Source: Diplosphaera chodatii (taxonomy: Eukaryota > Chlorophyta > Trebouxiophyceae > Prasiolales > Stichococcaceae). From it: a DNA stretch of 64,000 bases. This document shows positions 12,518 through 25,100 of this stretch, in pieces. The notes beneath the pieces are model-generated. The model was not told the origin of the DNA and ran no database searches. It saw only the letters and a list, made by a program, of their open reading frames with translations. Within the stretch, counting starts at the first letter, position 1. Each line of letters starts with the position of its first letter. The stretch spans positions 1,054,001-1,118,000 of the forward strand of contig JAALGY010000053.1 in assembly GCA_032358165.1 (NCBI GenBank), given 5' to 3'. The position numbers were made by a program, and so were the translations under genes.

Positions 12518-13964
12518 CTACAAGCATATGCTCCCAAGCTTGAAGGCAACTGCCACAGCCCACGAACGTTGCCTCTGTGACAGCCCGCGCGGTTGATCAG
12601 TGTACAGCAGCAGGATGCTGCGGCGGCCGCCATCTGCAGGAGCGACAGCACCCCTCTGACCCGTGGCAAACGACCAGGTTATATCAATAATACGGACAAC
12701 TGCCAGCAGCAGAACTGTTATTCAATGTTGAAATGTTTCAAAAGATGCAGCATGGCGACCAGTACTCGCACCTGATCTGGGCTGATCGGCGGACAGGCTG
12801 ATGGCCAGCGCCGACTGCGCAGACGCAGGCGTGCAGCCCCAGCGGTCTGCGCCTGCGCGCTGCATCGCAGCCGTGTCCGGCAGGTACAGCGGTGCAGCGC
12901 CGTCATGTGCCACCTGCCGAAGCTCTGCAGACGCCGCCATGGCTTCGTCCACAGCCTGCGTATCGTCGAGTCCACATCAGTTCTGGTTGTGGACATGCGT
13001 GGTCTATGCCACGCAGTTGGACAGGCAATTTGCCGTCCAGGGCAGCAAAGACTCACCTTGCCAATCGCAGGCACGGATTGCTGCGTGTCTGTGGAGTTGA
13101 AACCCAGACTGCCTCGGGTCGCCAGCAGCTTGCCGTCACTCCACACCAGCAGCCCGCAGACATTGGTGTTTCGCAGCAGGGCGTAGGATGCCCAGGCCAG
13201 TTCCTGAATTGGATGGCGGTTGCAGGATCTCAGTGATGTGTCTATGCGCTCTATGCACTTACGTGCTGCAACATCGATGCTTTGTTGGCACGAGTCACAC
13301 ACCTGGCGGCTGTTTTCGGGTAGGTCGGGCGCCAACATGAATGCGCCGCCAGTGCTGCCGCCGCCCCGCACACGGCCAGGCTGCATTTGCTTAAGCCGCG
13401 ACTGCACACTGGGCGTGGCAATGCAGGCTGCTGCCACGACGGCGCCCAGGGCCTCTGTTCTTCCCTGTCAACAGCTCACCATAAAATTCTACATGGTGGC
13501 AAATGCTGAACGTGCCGGCTGCTGCACTGTGCATGCATGCTGTGTTACCTGAGCGGCTGTGGTGTATGATCCGGCTGCAATGTGGTTGACCACAAGCAGC
13601 ACCGCGCCGAGGCAGCCGATCACGCGGGGGATCATATCGTCATCAAACCCCGGTATGCCGAGGGTGAAGCGGAACACTGCAAAGTCTGCATCGCCGTCCT
13701 GTCCTGCAGGGCACAATGTGACATGCCTTGCCAACACGACTACCATGTGAGGAAAGATTATTAATGCGGTCGGTGGACAGCCCTCGTGGGTGATGTACCC
13801 GTTGCCGCTACGGTGCGGGCGGGTCGGCGTTGGGCCAGCGCTGGGTGCCATGGCCTTGCAGGTGCAGCTGCAAATGATCGCAGCGACACGAGCTGCTGCT
13901 GCACTGTTGGACGCAGCTGCGCAGGGTGTGAGTACAACACGATGTCGCTGGCCAAAGCCTGCAT
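12518..13964 (-). CDS. CCB4: CCB4, cofactor assembly of complex C (cytochrome b6 heme ci maturation)
   Basis: CCB4 works with CCB1-3 in the thylakoid membrane to attach heme ci to cytochrome b6. The start ATG (13964) gives a basic, Ser/Ala-rich transit peptide. Its exon ends after ATG codon phase 1 and joins in phase to an exon reading GQDGDADFAVFRFTLGIPGF, followed by IPRVIGCLGAVLLVVNHIA, the membrane segment. Later exons give LAWASYALLRNTNVCGLLVW and LYLPDTAAM. This order (FRFTLGIPGFD, membrane helix, LLRNTN) is that of plant CCB4. The last exon, 12518-12633, encodes RSILLLYTDQPRGLSQRQRS and ends KLGSICL; it joins in phase after DQPRS and corresponds to the conserved DRAW region at the C-terminus of Arabidopsis CCB4. 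That final exon is easy to miss because it has no internal ATG. Confidence 0.85.
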
Positions 13965-14914
13965 GGTGCACCGTGCGGCGGCGGCAATGGCACACAAGCA
14001 GCGGCAGAGACGCTCCTTCTCAAGGTGTACTGACGGTGCCGCAGTCAGCCGTGATCGTCATTGAAGCAAAGCGGTCAAGATACGCAGAGTACTTCAGCCA
14101 TGGCGTGTGTGCGCACGCAGTCTGGCGCAGTCTGCAGACCGCATGTCAGTGCCGAGCTGACCTTGCTGCACTCGGACTCTCAGGTCGATCCAAGATCAGC
14201 GGAGGCAACGCTCCTGAGTAGCAGCTGGCGTGCGCTCACACACATCAGCAGAGCAACAGAGCACACGTGAGGGTTACTGTGATAGCGGGCCTGTGCTTGT
14301 TGACATCAGCACAGCAGGTTGTGCACGGACGGCCTTCCCAGCGTGACCGCAACGGCCAGCCTGAGCCGAAGCGGGTCTGGCGACAAGTCAAGTTTGGGCA
14401 TACGATCGGGCTCATCACTGCCGTCGCCTCCCTCAAACAGCTGCAGGTGCTGCCAGGTGTCGAGCGCCTGCGCATATCCGGTCCAGGCATGCCCTCGTGA
14501 GTCACGGCCCAGGTCAGATTGCAGGCTCCGCCAGCCTCTGGGGTCCGCACCCACGGCGAGCGCACACGGGCAGCCCGCGCGGACTGATTGCAAGGCCACG
14601 CCATCACGACAGATGTTGTCACCGTTCGCTGAACGAATGTATATACACCAGTGTCATGGCTCGCGTGTGGGTATTGGACACTCGTCTCACGCCTCCCTCA
14701 CGGCTTCCACTGGCAAACACAGACATAGATGGGCCACCGCAGGCGCTGATGTTTGCAAGCAGGACGAACCTTTGGTCCTACGTCAGCCGTTGCCAGCGCT
14801 GCAGCGCGCCAAATGTGAACGCGGCATGCTCCTGCATAGCATGCACCTTAAACATGCATTGTCCTGCAGGCCGGCAGTTGACTGTGGAGCCTCGAGCTCG
14901 GTGCCTGAGCCAGC
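13965..14914. other. Divergent intergenic region between CCB4 and the VHS gene
   Basis: The two genes diverge here, so promoters of both are expected. A minus-strand open segment at 14306-14599 reads plausibly like protein (RGWRSLQSDLGRDS) but has no partner exons and no family resemblance. I do not call it a gene. Confidence 0.35.
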
Positions 14915-17900
14915 ATGAAGTCCATCAAAGCGAAGCTACAGACTCGCAAGCCTGGCGGCGGACTGCTGGGTGCTGAGCTTGCAGAGCTTGCAAAGGCAGC
15001 TACGGCCAAGGATGTGCCGCAGCCGGACGAGGAGCTCAATCAGATGGTGAGGCATCGGACTTCGCGAGCTTATGTGGGGACACAAAGTGCAGCACAGTTG
15101 GCACATGCGTGGTCTGTCAAAACCTGAGCCACATCTGCCGGCTTTTGCAGGTGGTGGAGGCCATCAACTCCAACAGCGAGGCATCGGCGTACTCGGTGCG
15201 TCACTGCCTCAAAAATATATGTTCGGGGCTGTGACAACTTGAAGAGCTGTCATAGGCAGGCATCATTGACAGTCCGCCTGCTCTGACTCTGCAGCAAGTG
15301 CGGGATGTGCTGCACAAGCGTATGAACATGAAGAACCCGCACAAGGTCTGGCTGGCAACACACCTTGCGGACGACATCCTCAAGAAGTGTCCTGACACCA
15401 TTGGCCCCATCAAGAGCGACATCTACCAGGTGGAGTCTATGGTGCTCATGTTGTCCACCCTGCTCTGCCCTGCCAAAGGCAATGCAGGTTGGCTGCAACT
15501 CAAAACAAACGTCATGTTTTTACCTTCTATTGCGACAGGACTTGGCGGCTATTGCGGGCAAGCCGCTGGACAGGTACCAGGTCAACTTCAAGGACGAGCA
15601 GCGCGCCAAGATGCACGCCTTTGCTGTGTTGCGCTCTACCAAGCAGGGCCAGAGCGTGCTGCGCCACACCCTCAAGATGGGCAGGTGCGACTGGCAGCAT
15701 CTCCCTGCCTGGGTGTGCCCTCTACATGCAGCTGAATCGAAAAGTGCCACGGTGGACTGACACGGGAGGTGGCATGTCTCGCAGGATGGTCAGCCTTGCG
15801 CCCGCACAGACCAGCTGCAAGAGCCAGCAGCGCGTGAGGCCGCTGAACGCCAATGGCGAGCCCGCCAAGCCGGAGCGCACCGACAGCGGCAGCGACAAGG
15901 CGGAGAAGAAATCCGAAAGCAGTGCGGTGACGGACGCGGCCAGGGCGGTGGCCAAGGCCACCAGCGCGAATGGGTCAGGGTCAGGGTCGGGCCGCGGCAG
16001 CACCAGGGCCAGCGGCGAGGCCGGCGGCCGCACCAAGCGCTCCAAGATGACGTTCGAGGAGGCGAAAGAGAATGTCACCAAGGCCCTGGGCGTCGCCGGC
16101 AGCCACACCAGCATGATCCAGGTGGGGATGGCTGCCAGGAGACCGGCTGCAATGTGCAAAGTCGATCTCACAAGTTTTCGCATGTGCTGGACTGAAACTG
16201 TGCTGAGCAGCAAACGTCTGGCCGCAGGATTTGGTCATGAACATTGCGGACGGGAAGAGCGAGGCGCCCGACTTCGAGCGCCAGTTCCTGGGCGAGCTGT
16301 CGGAGGAGGTGGTCAGCTTCCGCACCGCCTTCGAGTCGCTGGTGGGTCGCCTGCTGAGCGCGCTGGGTCCCGTTGCTGCAGCCTGACAGCGGACGGGTGC
16401 TCAGACTGTGGTGTTCGAAGCTGCCTCACCCAGACAAGACAGGGGCGTGCTGCCATAGCGCCTGCTGAGTGCAAGTCGAGGTTGTTATGTTGCAGTGCTG
16501 CATCGGCCTTGCTGCTGCAGGTGAGCGGCCTCATGTCCTTCAAGAAGGAGGAGGCGCAGCCGCTGGTGCAGCAGGCCCTGGAGGCCATTGACGACATGAA
16601 CAATGCGCTGGCCCTCACCAAGGACGTGCGCACCAATTGCCCCATGTGTTATTGTTACCATTTTGCTGCTGGTCACGACTCTGGTAGCACACTGTGTGAC
16701 GCAGCTCCCTGCTCATCCCCACAGGTCACAGACAACCTCCCGCAGGCGGCAGAGTCCGGCCGCTCCTCGGATTCCCCGAGGGCTGCTGGGGCGTCGGCAG
16801 CGGGGGCGCCCTCCCGTGGGCGTACCACGGGGACCACCAGCAGCAGCCGCCTCGGAGCCGGCGGGGCCACGCGGGGCAGCAAGGCCGAGGCCGGGCCATC
16901 GTCAGGCCGGCGCAGCCCGCTGCATCAGTATGCGCCCGCCGCCACAGCCTCGCGCCCCCACTCTGACAACAAGACACTGGACAGCAGCATTGCCGCCTTG
17001 GGCCTGGGTCAGGGCAAGCCCGGTCGCTCCAAGAGTAGCAAGGAGGCCGATGGCGGTCGCACCAGCCGCCCACCAATGCAGCGTGCCAACTCCACGGGCA
17101 GGGCAGACCCGGCCCCGCCCGCGGCAACTATGCAGCAGCCGGGCGCCATGTTCAGCCAGCCAGGCGGGGCCGCCGGGCAACCGCAGTTCTTCATGCAGGG
17201 TCCGGTGTACTACCCGCCGCAGGGCCAGCAGCAGATGCCGTATGCCCCCTCGATGGCGCAGCAGCCAGTGCTGTACATGCCTGTCACGGGCCCCAACGGC
17301 GAGCAGGGCTTTGCCCCGGTCGTCATGCCGCCCAACAGCCAATTCCCGTCCAGCAGCGGCTTTCCCCCGGGCATGCAGCTGCCCATGAGTGGCGGCTTCC
17401 CAGCAGCAGCTGGGGGGCAGACGCCGCCTGGTGGTGCCTTTCCAGGCAGCAGCGCCATGTTTCAGCCGCCGTATGCGCCGTCTGCCGCCGCGCAGCCTTT
17501 GAACGGACAGCAGCCCGGCAGCCAGTCGAGCGCGGCAGCCCCGCAGGCAGCCGCCCCGCCAGCTCAAATGAACGGCAGCAATAATCCGTTCGCTCCAAAT
17601 GGCGCTGTGCATGCCCCATCCCCAGCTGCCCACGAGTCTGAAGCAGAGAACGGCGTCACCGACAGCGAGTCTGATGTGCCCAGGATCATCTCTTCCAGCT
17701 CCCTGGGCTCGTCCTTCCATCCTGGCAGCCGCGAGCAGCTCGCCGGCGGCAACATACCTCACGTCGTGTCTGCCTCTTCCGACATATTTCCAGCAGCAAC
17801 GGCTTCGGGTGTGCTGGCAGATGCGGGGCTGGCAGGGTTTGTGCCGGCCACCGCACCAGCGCCAGAGTCGCAGCTGCAGAGGTCGGCGCCGTCACTAGTG

Positions 17901-17990
17901 CCACAGGCAGCTGAGCATCGCAAGCAGGCACCAGCAGACCGTGAGGACGCTGGCAAGTTCGACGAAGTGTTCGAGGAGCTGGTCATGTAG
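14915..17990 (+). CDS. VHS-domain (GAT-like) TOM1-like trafficking adaptor
   Basis: ATG at 14915 (MKSIKAKLQTRKPGG). Exons at 14915-15045, 15151-15196 and 15295-15429 give a VHS-type start: AKDVPQPDEELNQM, VVEAINSNSEASAYS, then QVRDVLHKRMNMKNPHKVWL and ATHLADDILKKCP, the pattern of VHS helices 2-5. Further exons give DLVMNIADGKSEAPDFERQF (about 16230) and SGLMSFKKEEAQPLVQQALE followed by DDMNNALAL (about 16520-16625), which resembles a GAT helical bundle. The long last exon (about 16725-17990) is Pro/Gln/Gly/Ser-rich and ends FDEVFEELVM. VHS-GAT proteins of the TOL family bind ubiquitinated cargo and act as an ESCRT-0 substitute in green-lineage cells. The segment at 15540-15690 (KPLDRYQVNFKDEQ) does not look like a standard VHS C-terminus, so the family call is tentative in detail. 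Confidence 0.65.
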
Positions 17991-20253
17991 TTCGTAGCCT
18001 TTGGCGTTGGTACTGCGAACTGGTACGTCAATTGAATGGGACTGTCCTGTTTTGCAAGGTGTTGAGCTCTTGCAACTGAAGTATTGTGTCATGCCTCGTT
18101 GCTTGGTGCTCCAATCTGTTGCCGCCGCTGTATCGGTGTGGCACATTGGAAGCTGGTACAGGGTTCCCATGCCAGCACAGCTTTGCTTGGCATGGAGACT
18201 GGTGTTCGTCTGCTCTTGACGACTGATTTTTGCATGATCACCTGCTTGAACCCGCAAGACACTGCCGCCAGCAACTTGGATACCTCACAACTGACTGAGC
18301 AGCACGCTATGACTTCTGTCGAGACCATCTGATGCGCTACAAAAGACAGCATCGATCACACACTCGAGCGTCTCAATGTGTCCATCGCTGGACCGCCTGG
18401 TCGTTTCACCACCCCCGTTTCGACAACTGATGCACAATCGGCTGGAACACAGCGTCCACACCCTGCACAGGAGGGGGTGCAATGGTGATGCGGAACAGTT
18501 TGGCCACGCGTGCCGTGCTGCCGTGCAGATATTACACTTGCACACAATACATCGGATCAATACCGCCATGGGACCGCACCAAGTTCCAATTGTGCGCCGC
18601 CATCGCCCAAAATTGCTGGCCGAATATTGGTGCTGGCTCCTGCAACTAGGAGCACAGACACTCAGGGTCTAAACGACTGCTTCTCCTCAGCAGGCTGTGA
18701 TGTGCCAACATGATCAACCTTGTGTGGGCCGCAGTGTAACTCCTGCGCCACAATGGAGCCTCGTGCGCAACCATGATTCGGTGTTCAGATTGACTTTGGC
18801 GGGGTCCCTGAAATCAGGGCGCACCTTTGATTGTGATGTTGCGTGTGCGCCGGACAGCTGTGCACCGATGCGACCAAAGGCTTCAGCTGCTTCACGCTGC
18901 ACATTAGAGCAACCCTCAGCAAGACGTGTGTTTGACGACTGCTGCAAAGCAGCTGGACACACGGTGCCCTCAACATGACTGGTCACACACTACATACATG
19001 GTCTGTAGCTGCATCAAGACGCTGGCATGCTTCGTACCTCAAGGGTCAGCAGGCCCAGCGCGCTGGTGCCGGCGCCGGCAAGGAACCACAACCGCCGCTG
19101 CTGACGCAGGATGGACATGCCTCAGCTGCCCGCCAGGGGACAACCCTCTTGCACCGAAGAGCTGCAGGCTCGCTAGATTGTTCCTCGTCCGCGGACAAGT
19201 TGCAGCACACTGCAGCTGATGCTGGCTTCGGCGAACCCGCTCCCCGACGTGAGCTCAGGCAGCACTGCACGCTTTCTCTGCGGCCCGGTTGGTGCGGATG
19301 TCAGGACAGCCTGGCAGCTTGTAATAGTATGGCAGCTGCAACAAAGCTCGTCACAGATGAGCTGCTGCTGCTGTCTATCTTGCTCGAGCGCGCCGCGCCC
19401 TACAATGTCCGGAGTCTTGCAATTGAACTATTGAAGGTAACTTGCCCAAATTTACCGCCCTGCAGCACAACAAGGATCTGAGATATCTGCAGATTTCCAG
19501 GACAGCGGAATGCACCAAAAGCTGTGTGCACACCGGACACCACTGTCGTCACACCGGTGCATCTCTACTGCAACAGCAAGGCACTTTGCGTTGACCATGG
19601 CCACCGCAAGCATGGCTCGCATGAGCGTAGCAGCCTCTCAGCTGAGCTGCAGTCAGAGGCGCATCGGCGCAGCAACCACGCCGAACCTGTGGTGTGCATG
19701 CGTTTGCTGTCGCCCTGAAGTCTCGTGCTTCTCAATGGTACCCAATGCGTGATCTGCTGCATACTTGAGCGGTGACAAGCAACCCGATGCTGACTGTGCG
19801 GCGGCACCCATGCCGCAGCTCTCCATGCACGAGGCGGCACCCCGCCTTCAGGCAATCGCGGGTCGCAGCAGTCAGAACGGTGACAATCCTGCGCTTCATA
19901 TAGTGATCAAATGAGATCACGACTGGCTGACGATGTGCATGATGTCGCCACCTGCAGCTGTGTCTCATTGCGGCCAGCATGTGAAGTCATGGTAGACTAC
20001 AGCTCCGGAAAAAAGCTATGTAGAAGCATTCACCGTGGCAGCAGGTGGCGAGGAGCACACCGAAATTTGCAAATGCGGAGAAAGCTGTGTTGAGCAACAG
20101 CGTGGCATCGGCAGACTTGCCGGTGAGTCGCCAAGGCGTTCAGTCCTCCCTAAGGCCGTGTGCTTTGCAGTGCCGAAGATGCCCACAAGCTATGCGCTGG
20201 GACTAACTGCACCTCGACTCACATGCTGACAATCGATCGAATGTTGTGCAACA
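17991..20253. other. Region without a confident gene
   Basis: Open segments on both strands are short and lack recognisable motifs. One plus-strand piece near 19330-19435 (MAAATKLVTDELLLLSILLE) looks protein-like and could be an exon of an unrecognised gene. One or more small genes may be hidden here. Confidence 0.3.
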
Positions 20254-20909
20254 GGCAGGGCTGGGCCCCGTGCTGCTGGCGGCTGGCGCGCCGCTCGTCC
20301 TCGCAGCGCAGGCGCTGGCAGAGCCGCTGAACAGCAGTGTCGGCGCGAAGCAGGCTGACGCGATCGCACAAACGGCGAGTGTCGTGCACCTTGATTTGTT
20401 CAGTCCTGATGCATTGTGCACTCGATGACAACCTGGTAATTGGTGCCTGCTGCTGCGCACAGGCGAAGGACACTGTACAGGACGCAGTGCAGAGGGGGCC
20501 ACCTGCGCCCTCGCCAGTCGAACTACTGTTGGTCCTCAGCCCTATCTTGCTGTACGGCATCTTCACACTGTACCGCTCAAAGGTCAACCCGCGGGCCAAG
20601 CTGTCAGACTTCGCGTTCATTGTGGTGAGTGGCAGTCTGTCCCGCCCATGCACTGTCTAGATACGGCGCGATGTCAAGCAAGTGTGTACCTGTTGCGATG
20701 CACTACTGACCTTGCAACGCTTTTCGCTGCAGACAGGCTTGGTGATTGTCGCAAACTTGGTTTCCATCCTTGTTTTCAAGGTGCTCCACGCAAAGTTGGG
20801 TCTGCACTGGTTTATGTATCACCTTGATGGCAATTTATGTCAACAGGCTCGAGTACTGACGCATTGACGTTCGTGTTGGATGTTTTAATGCAGATCCGGT
20901 TTTTCTAGT
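20254..20909 (+). CDS. Small plastid-type integral membrane protein, unknown
   Basis: Three segments join on plus. The first, about 20254-20374, reads AGLGPVLLAAGAPLVLAAQA, a hydrophobic stretch like a thylakoid-transfer domain. The second, about 20463-20623, encodes SPVELLLVLSPILLYGIFTL then YRSKVNPRAKLSDFAFIV. The third, about 20733-20780, encodes TGLVIVANLVSILVFK. A short last exon after a GCAG near 20895 adds IRFF and a stop at 20909. The product has two clear transmembrane helices separated by a short basic loop. I do not recognise the family. The start and first exon are not resolved; upstream ATGs near 20178 are possible. Confidence 0.45.
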
Positions 20910-22142
20910 GGCGACTCGAGCGGCAGACATTTGCTGGTGTGACAGCGCAGTGGGTGTAAGACCCAGCCTCCCATTGCATGTCTTTGATTGATGGGGCTCG
21001 GGTGTACTCAGCTCCTTCCAACATTACACACTCACCTCACAACACTGCAGGATAGTGCTGAAACTGACCGTGCAACACGACACCTATCTAACAAGCAGAT
21101 CAGTAATACAGTCCAACCGCCCCCGATGTCCAACCCCGTGCTTCCACCTGATGATGACAGCATGGCGCCGTCACACTGGCGGTCGACGGCGCCACAGCCA
21201 GGCTTGCTGGCACTCTGCACAATGAGCTCTGCTGCCAGGCCGCCCCTGTGCCACCAACTCCTTGCCTTTTGCTGCATCGCCAGGCAGACGTGCTCTTGCC
21301 GCCGCTGCTGAAGCACCTGGATATTGAGACACAGCTGCGGCCGCCAATGTGGCGGCTGAGGCAGGCTTAGGGTGGTGGCTGACAGCGGCAGCTGGGAGGG
21401 GCGGCTTCGACGTTTTGCAGATGCTCGCAACATGGCAAGGATGGCTGCATGTGGCAAAATGCGGCTGGGTCTGCAAGGGCTGCTGCTCATGACTGATGCC
21501 GCTGCCGAAGGAAGCCTTCACAAGCCCAGAGCTGCAAATGCCCTGACCCACACCCTCCCACTGCACTGGACCAACACGATGGACATGGATGCAATGCAAG
21601 ACATGCATGCTGTCTGCCACGCGACCTGCAGAACCACCGAGGGCAGGGGCTCGGGGGAGCACTGGCCCTCAAGCCAAGACCGTCAGCGCTTGGGCACCGT
21701 GACCGGGCACGTGCTGACAGCAGTGGGGGTGATGGCCTGCGATGCAGTGTCAAGCGGATCACTCCATGTTTGCGTGCGGTATCGAGGACACCAGCATCGG
21801 GCCGGATGCACCAATGATCGGCAGCAAGCGCCAGTGTCAGGGGCCACAACAACAGATTGAGCCTCACCTGTCAAGAGCACAGCCCAGTGCTCCTGCCATC
21901 AGCAATGCTGCCATCATGTCATTGCCTCGCCGATTCTGACCAGGAAGTCATCGAGCCCCATGCCTTCATCCCCATGTGCAACTGTCACTTCCTGCACCGC
22001 GTGCAGCTGTCCGACGCTGGTTTTGCAGTCCAGCAGCGCTGTACTCACCTCGCCTGCACATGTGGCGCACGACATCAGGCACGACTACATGCTTTGCTGC
22101 ACTCCATTAAAAGGCCGTGTTGAAGTATATATCAGCAGCTGG
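20910..22142. other. Gap with one likely terminal exon of an unassigned plus-strand gene
   Basis: After a GCCAG acceptor near 21282, the plus strand reads ADVLLPPLLKHLDIETQLRP and ends WRLRQA with TAG at 21368-21370. This is good-looking protein, but no upstream exon could be joined with confidence; a candidate is about 21051-21100. Nothing is recognised in the remainder. Confidence 0.3.
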
Positions 22143-25100
22143 TCATCGCAGGTTGAGCATCTGAGCGGACAGGCCAGATCGCGACTCACCATCCTGTGGC
22201 ATGATGACGGCAGCCCCATGTGCCTGCAGCCACTGAACACACATACGCACACCTGTCGCCTCATCCTCCTGCACACAAAACAACCAGCAGCTCAGGATGT
22301 ACAGGCAGGTCAAAGAAGCATTACATACTGCCAGCACAGCATGGCATGAGAAGGTGCCGTCACTCCAGGACAGCAGCCTCACCGCGGCCGGGTATTTGCC
22401 GGGGAAGACCGCAGCGGAGCAGCCGGGCAGCACCTCCAGCGCGGCGGCCTCCCCCTGAGGCTCCGCGGTCGCGTCTGACGCGCTGGCGCCGCCCTGCCGC
22501 GGCGCAAAGCCCAGCAGCCGCGCCACGAAGTCGACGCCCAGGCTGGGCTTGAACACGCGCACGAGGGCGTTCAGCGCCCGCCACCGCACCACGCTGACAA
22601 ACATGTCCAGCAGCGCGCGGCCCATGCCGGGCGCGGCCCCGTACAGCCTGAAGAACGCCGCGTAGTCGTCCGTGCACACCGCCTCCCGCACCTGCAGCGC
22701 ATGCGCCACCGCCGGCTGCTGCGCCATCTGCACGGGCAGCAGCAACATGGTCGTCGTCAGCAGGGGTCTTTAGCGCATGTTCCACTTGCCGTATCCCTAC
22801 AGCACGCACGTGATCCCGGTCCAGGCTCCCATCACAAGCGGCGATGCACGGCACCTCAGGAGTTGCAAGGCGCAGCGCCGACAGCAGCGCAGACGTCTCG
22901 CCACCCCGCGCATGGACAGTCTGGTACAGCAGCCGATAGGCCAGGAACTCTGGGGACGCCGCGCCTGGGACATCCTGCAGAGAACCAGCTGTCTGATCAT
23001 CCACCATTGCTGCTTGATCCCCTGCTGCTGGTCGGCAACGAGCAGGTCACCAACGCTCAGCGGCGTGAAACGCTGGCTACATCCTCTCATGCTCAAGCAG
23101 CGGACCTCGACAGCCAGGACATTAAGCTGCGTCTGGCACTGGTTGTACTCTGCTGAGTCGCCGTACTCCAGCGCCGCGCGGGCGTGCGCCTGGTAGATGC
23201 GCACCGCAAGCTCGTTCCTGAGGTGCTGCACCGTGAGGTCCTGCCGCATGGCCTGTGACAAGGGACAGGCCAGGTCACAGCAGGGCGTGCGCATCGCTCG
23301 GAGCTGTGGGCTACCAGCAGGCAGCCTGGTTCAGCAGCGCCAGAGGTGTGGTCCTCATAACGCTATGCCGTCCTTTGACAAGCATGCCCACCTGATTGGA
23401 TATACTCAGGGCACACACCAGCAGCAGGCAGTCGTGACTACGGTCGTGATGTGCTACGCCGTGGAGGGGATCCATGACGAGGACGCAGGCACATCAACCC
23501 AAGGCCCGCACCTTGAACTGGTCCAGCAGGTACAGGTACTTCTCCTGGCCTGCGCGGATGAGCCGCAGCAGCCGGTCCAGCGCGGCACCCAGCACCGACT
23601 CGGGGCGCACCTCCGCCGGGTCCGGTGCCGACGTCAGCCGGAAGTAGCTCTTCTCCAGTCGCTGGCAGGTGCCCTGCGGCACGATGCAATGGTGGTGGAC
23701 TTGCAGCTGTGACCTACAAGTACACCGGCACACACCCAAACCTGCTTCAAGCTTTTGAAGCAAAGGGCGCTCTAATGCCAGCACCATACATCTGTCGGTC
23801 TGGCAGCGCCAAGCGCCACACCTTGATGGTGAACTGCTCAAGGTCGAGCTCGTCCGCAAGCTCGTCGCCTCCAGCCAGGATCAAGTCTCGCCGGCTGGGG
23901 CCGCTGCGCCGGCTTGCGGCCTCGCCGCCCAGCAGGTTCTCGGCGCGGCCGGTGCCAAAGCGCCCCAGTCGCCGGGCCCTGCGCCGCTCCTCGGCTGCCG
24001 ACATGGCGGGGCCGCCGAGGTGCTGCTTGCGGCCGCCGCTGCGCGGCCCGCTGCTGCGGTCGTAGCGGTCGTCTGAATCGCTGGAGCTGGATGGCGACAG
24101 AGACCGTGCATACCTGCTGGACGTGCCTCGTCCCTGCGGCGGAGCGGCATGCGTCAGGGGTGCTGTGGCATGGACTAGATGTGAGGTGCATGCGCATGTG
24201 TTGCCCTGATGGGCGGTGGTTAGATTGGCAGGCGGCTCCTGCTGAAGGCTGCGCATAACGGCAAGGGAGCAGACTTGCTGCACACCTGCATGCGCTGCCG
24301 CTTGCGCTGTTCCAGGACCCAGCCAGCTGGTTGTCGGATGTCAGGCGCCTGCGCCGGTGCGCCCTGCGCTGCAGAGCGTCCCCACTGCTCCGGCCCTCGC
24401 CGCATCAGGTCCCACCTGCTGCGCTTACTGCCTGCTGACCCTGCGTGCCCATGTGGGTGATGACAAGTCACCGTGCCAGGCTGGAGGTGCTGTCGGCAAG
24501 GCAGACGCGGCATGCAGACCGACCAGGGACAGCGTGCGCATGCTGGAACGCACGCCTACCCTGCTGAAGGCTGTCGACTGCGCTCGCCGCTGCTGCCGTC
24601 GCGTCACCATTGGCCGACAGCGCCGAGATGTTGGGCAGCGGCAGCGTGTCCCAGCTGGTCATCCACAGCTCGCCCCTCGCGGAGGCCGCGTCAATGACGG
24701 CCTTGAGCGCCGGCGTCATCAGCTTCTTCTGCTCGGGGGTCTTGGCTGCGAGGAAGGCGCGCTCCACATACGCGCGCATGGCCGGCGGGAACTGGGACGC
24801 CTTGGGCGCTGGCGCCGCCGCCGGCGCCTCGGCCACCTGCTTGACATCAGGCTCCAATCGGATTGTTGCGCGGGCAGGACATGCTGTCAGCGGGTTTATG
24901 CTCACAACTGATGTACGCACAGTGTATCATCCTTGGTGATATGCATCGGCAAGGTGCTGGCATGACACTCTGTGCTACTGCACACACCTTGACGTAGGCC
25001 GGCGAGCTGGCTGCTGCAAATGCCGCGCCACCGCCCAAACGCAGCTTGCTGGGCTGCGGCTGGATGCTGAACGACTTGGCGACGACCGGCTTGGCGGACT

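Noticed and set aside
16902..17762. 286-codon minus-strand ORF opposite the VHS gene
   Set aside because: It is a shadow of the Pro/Gln-rich last exon on plus. Long antisense frames are expected in GC-rich biased coding sequence, and the plus reading has the continuous family context.
22360..23007. Alternative 215-codon minus frame
   Set aside because: Overlaps the THP3/LENG8 exons. Its first part is genuine coding, but it reads through an intron into the wrong frame; the family alignment picks the other frame.
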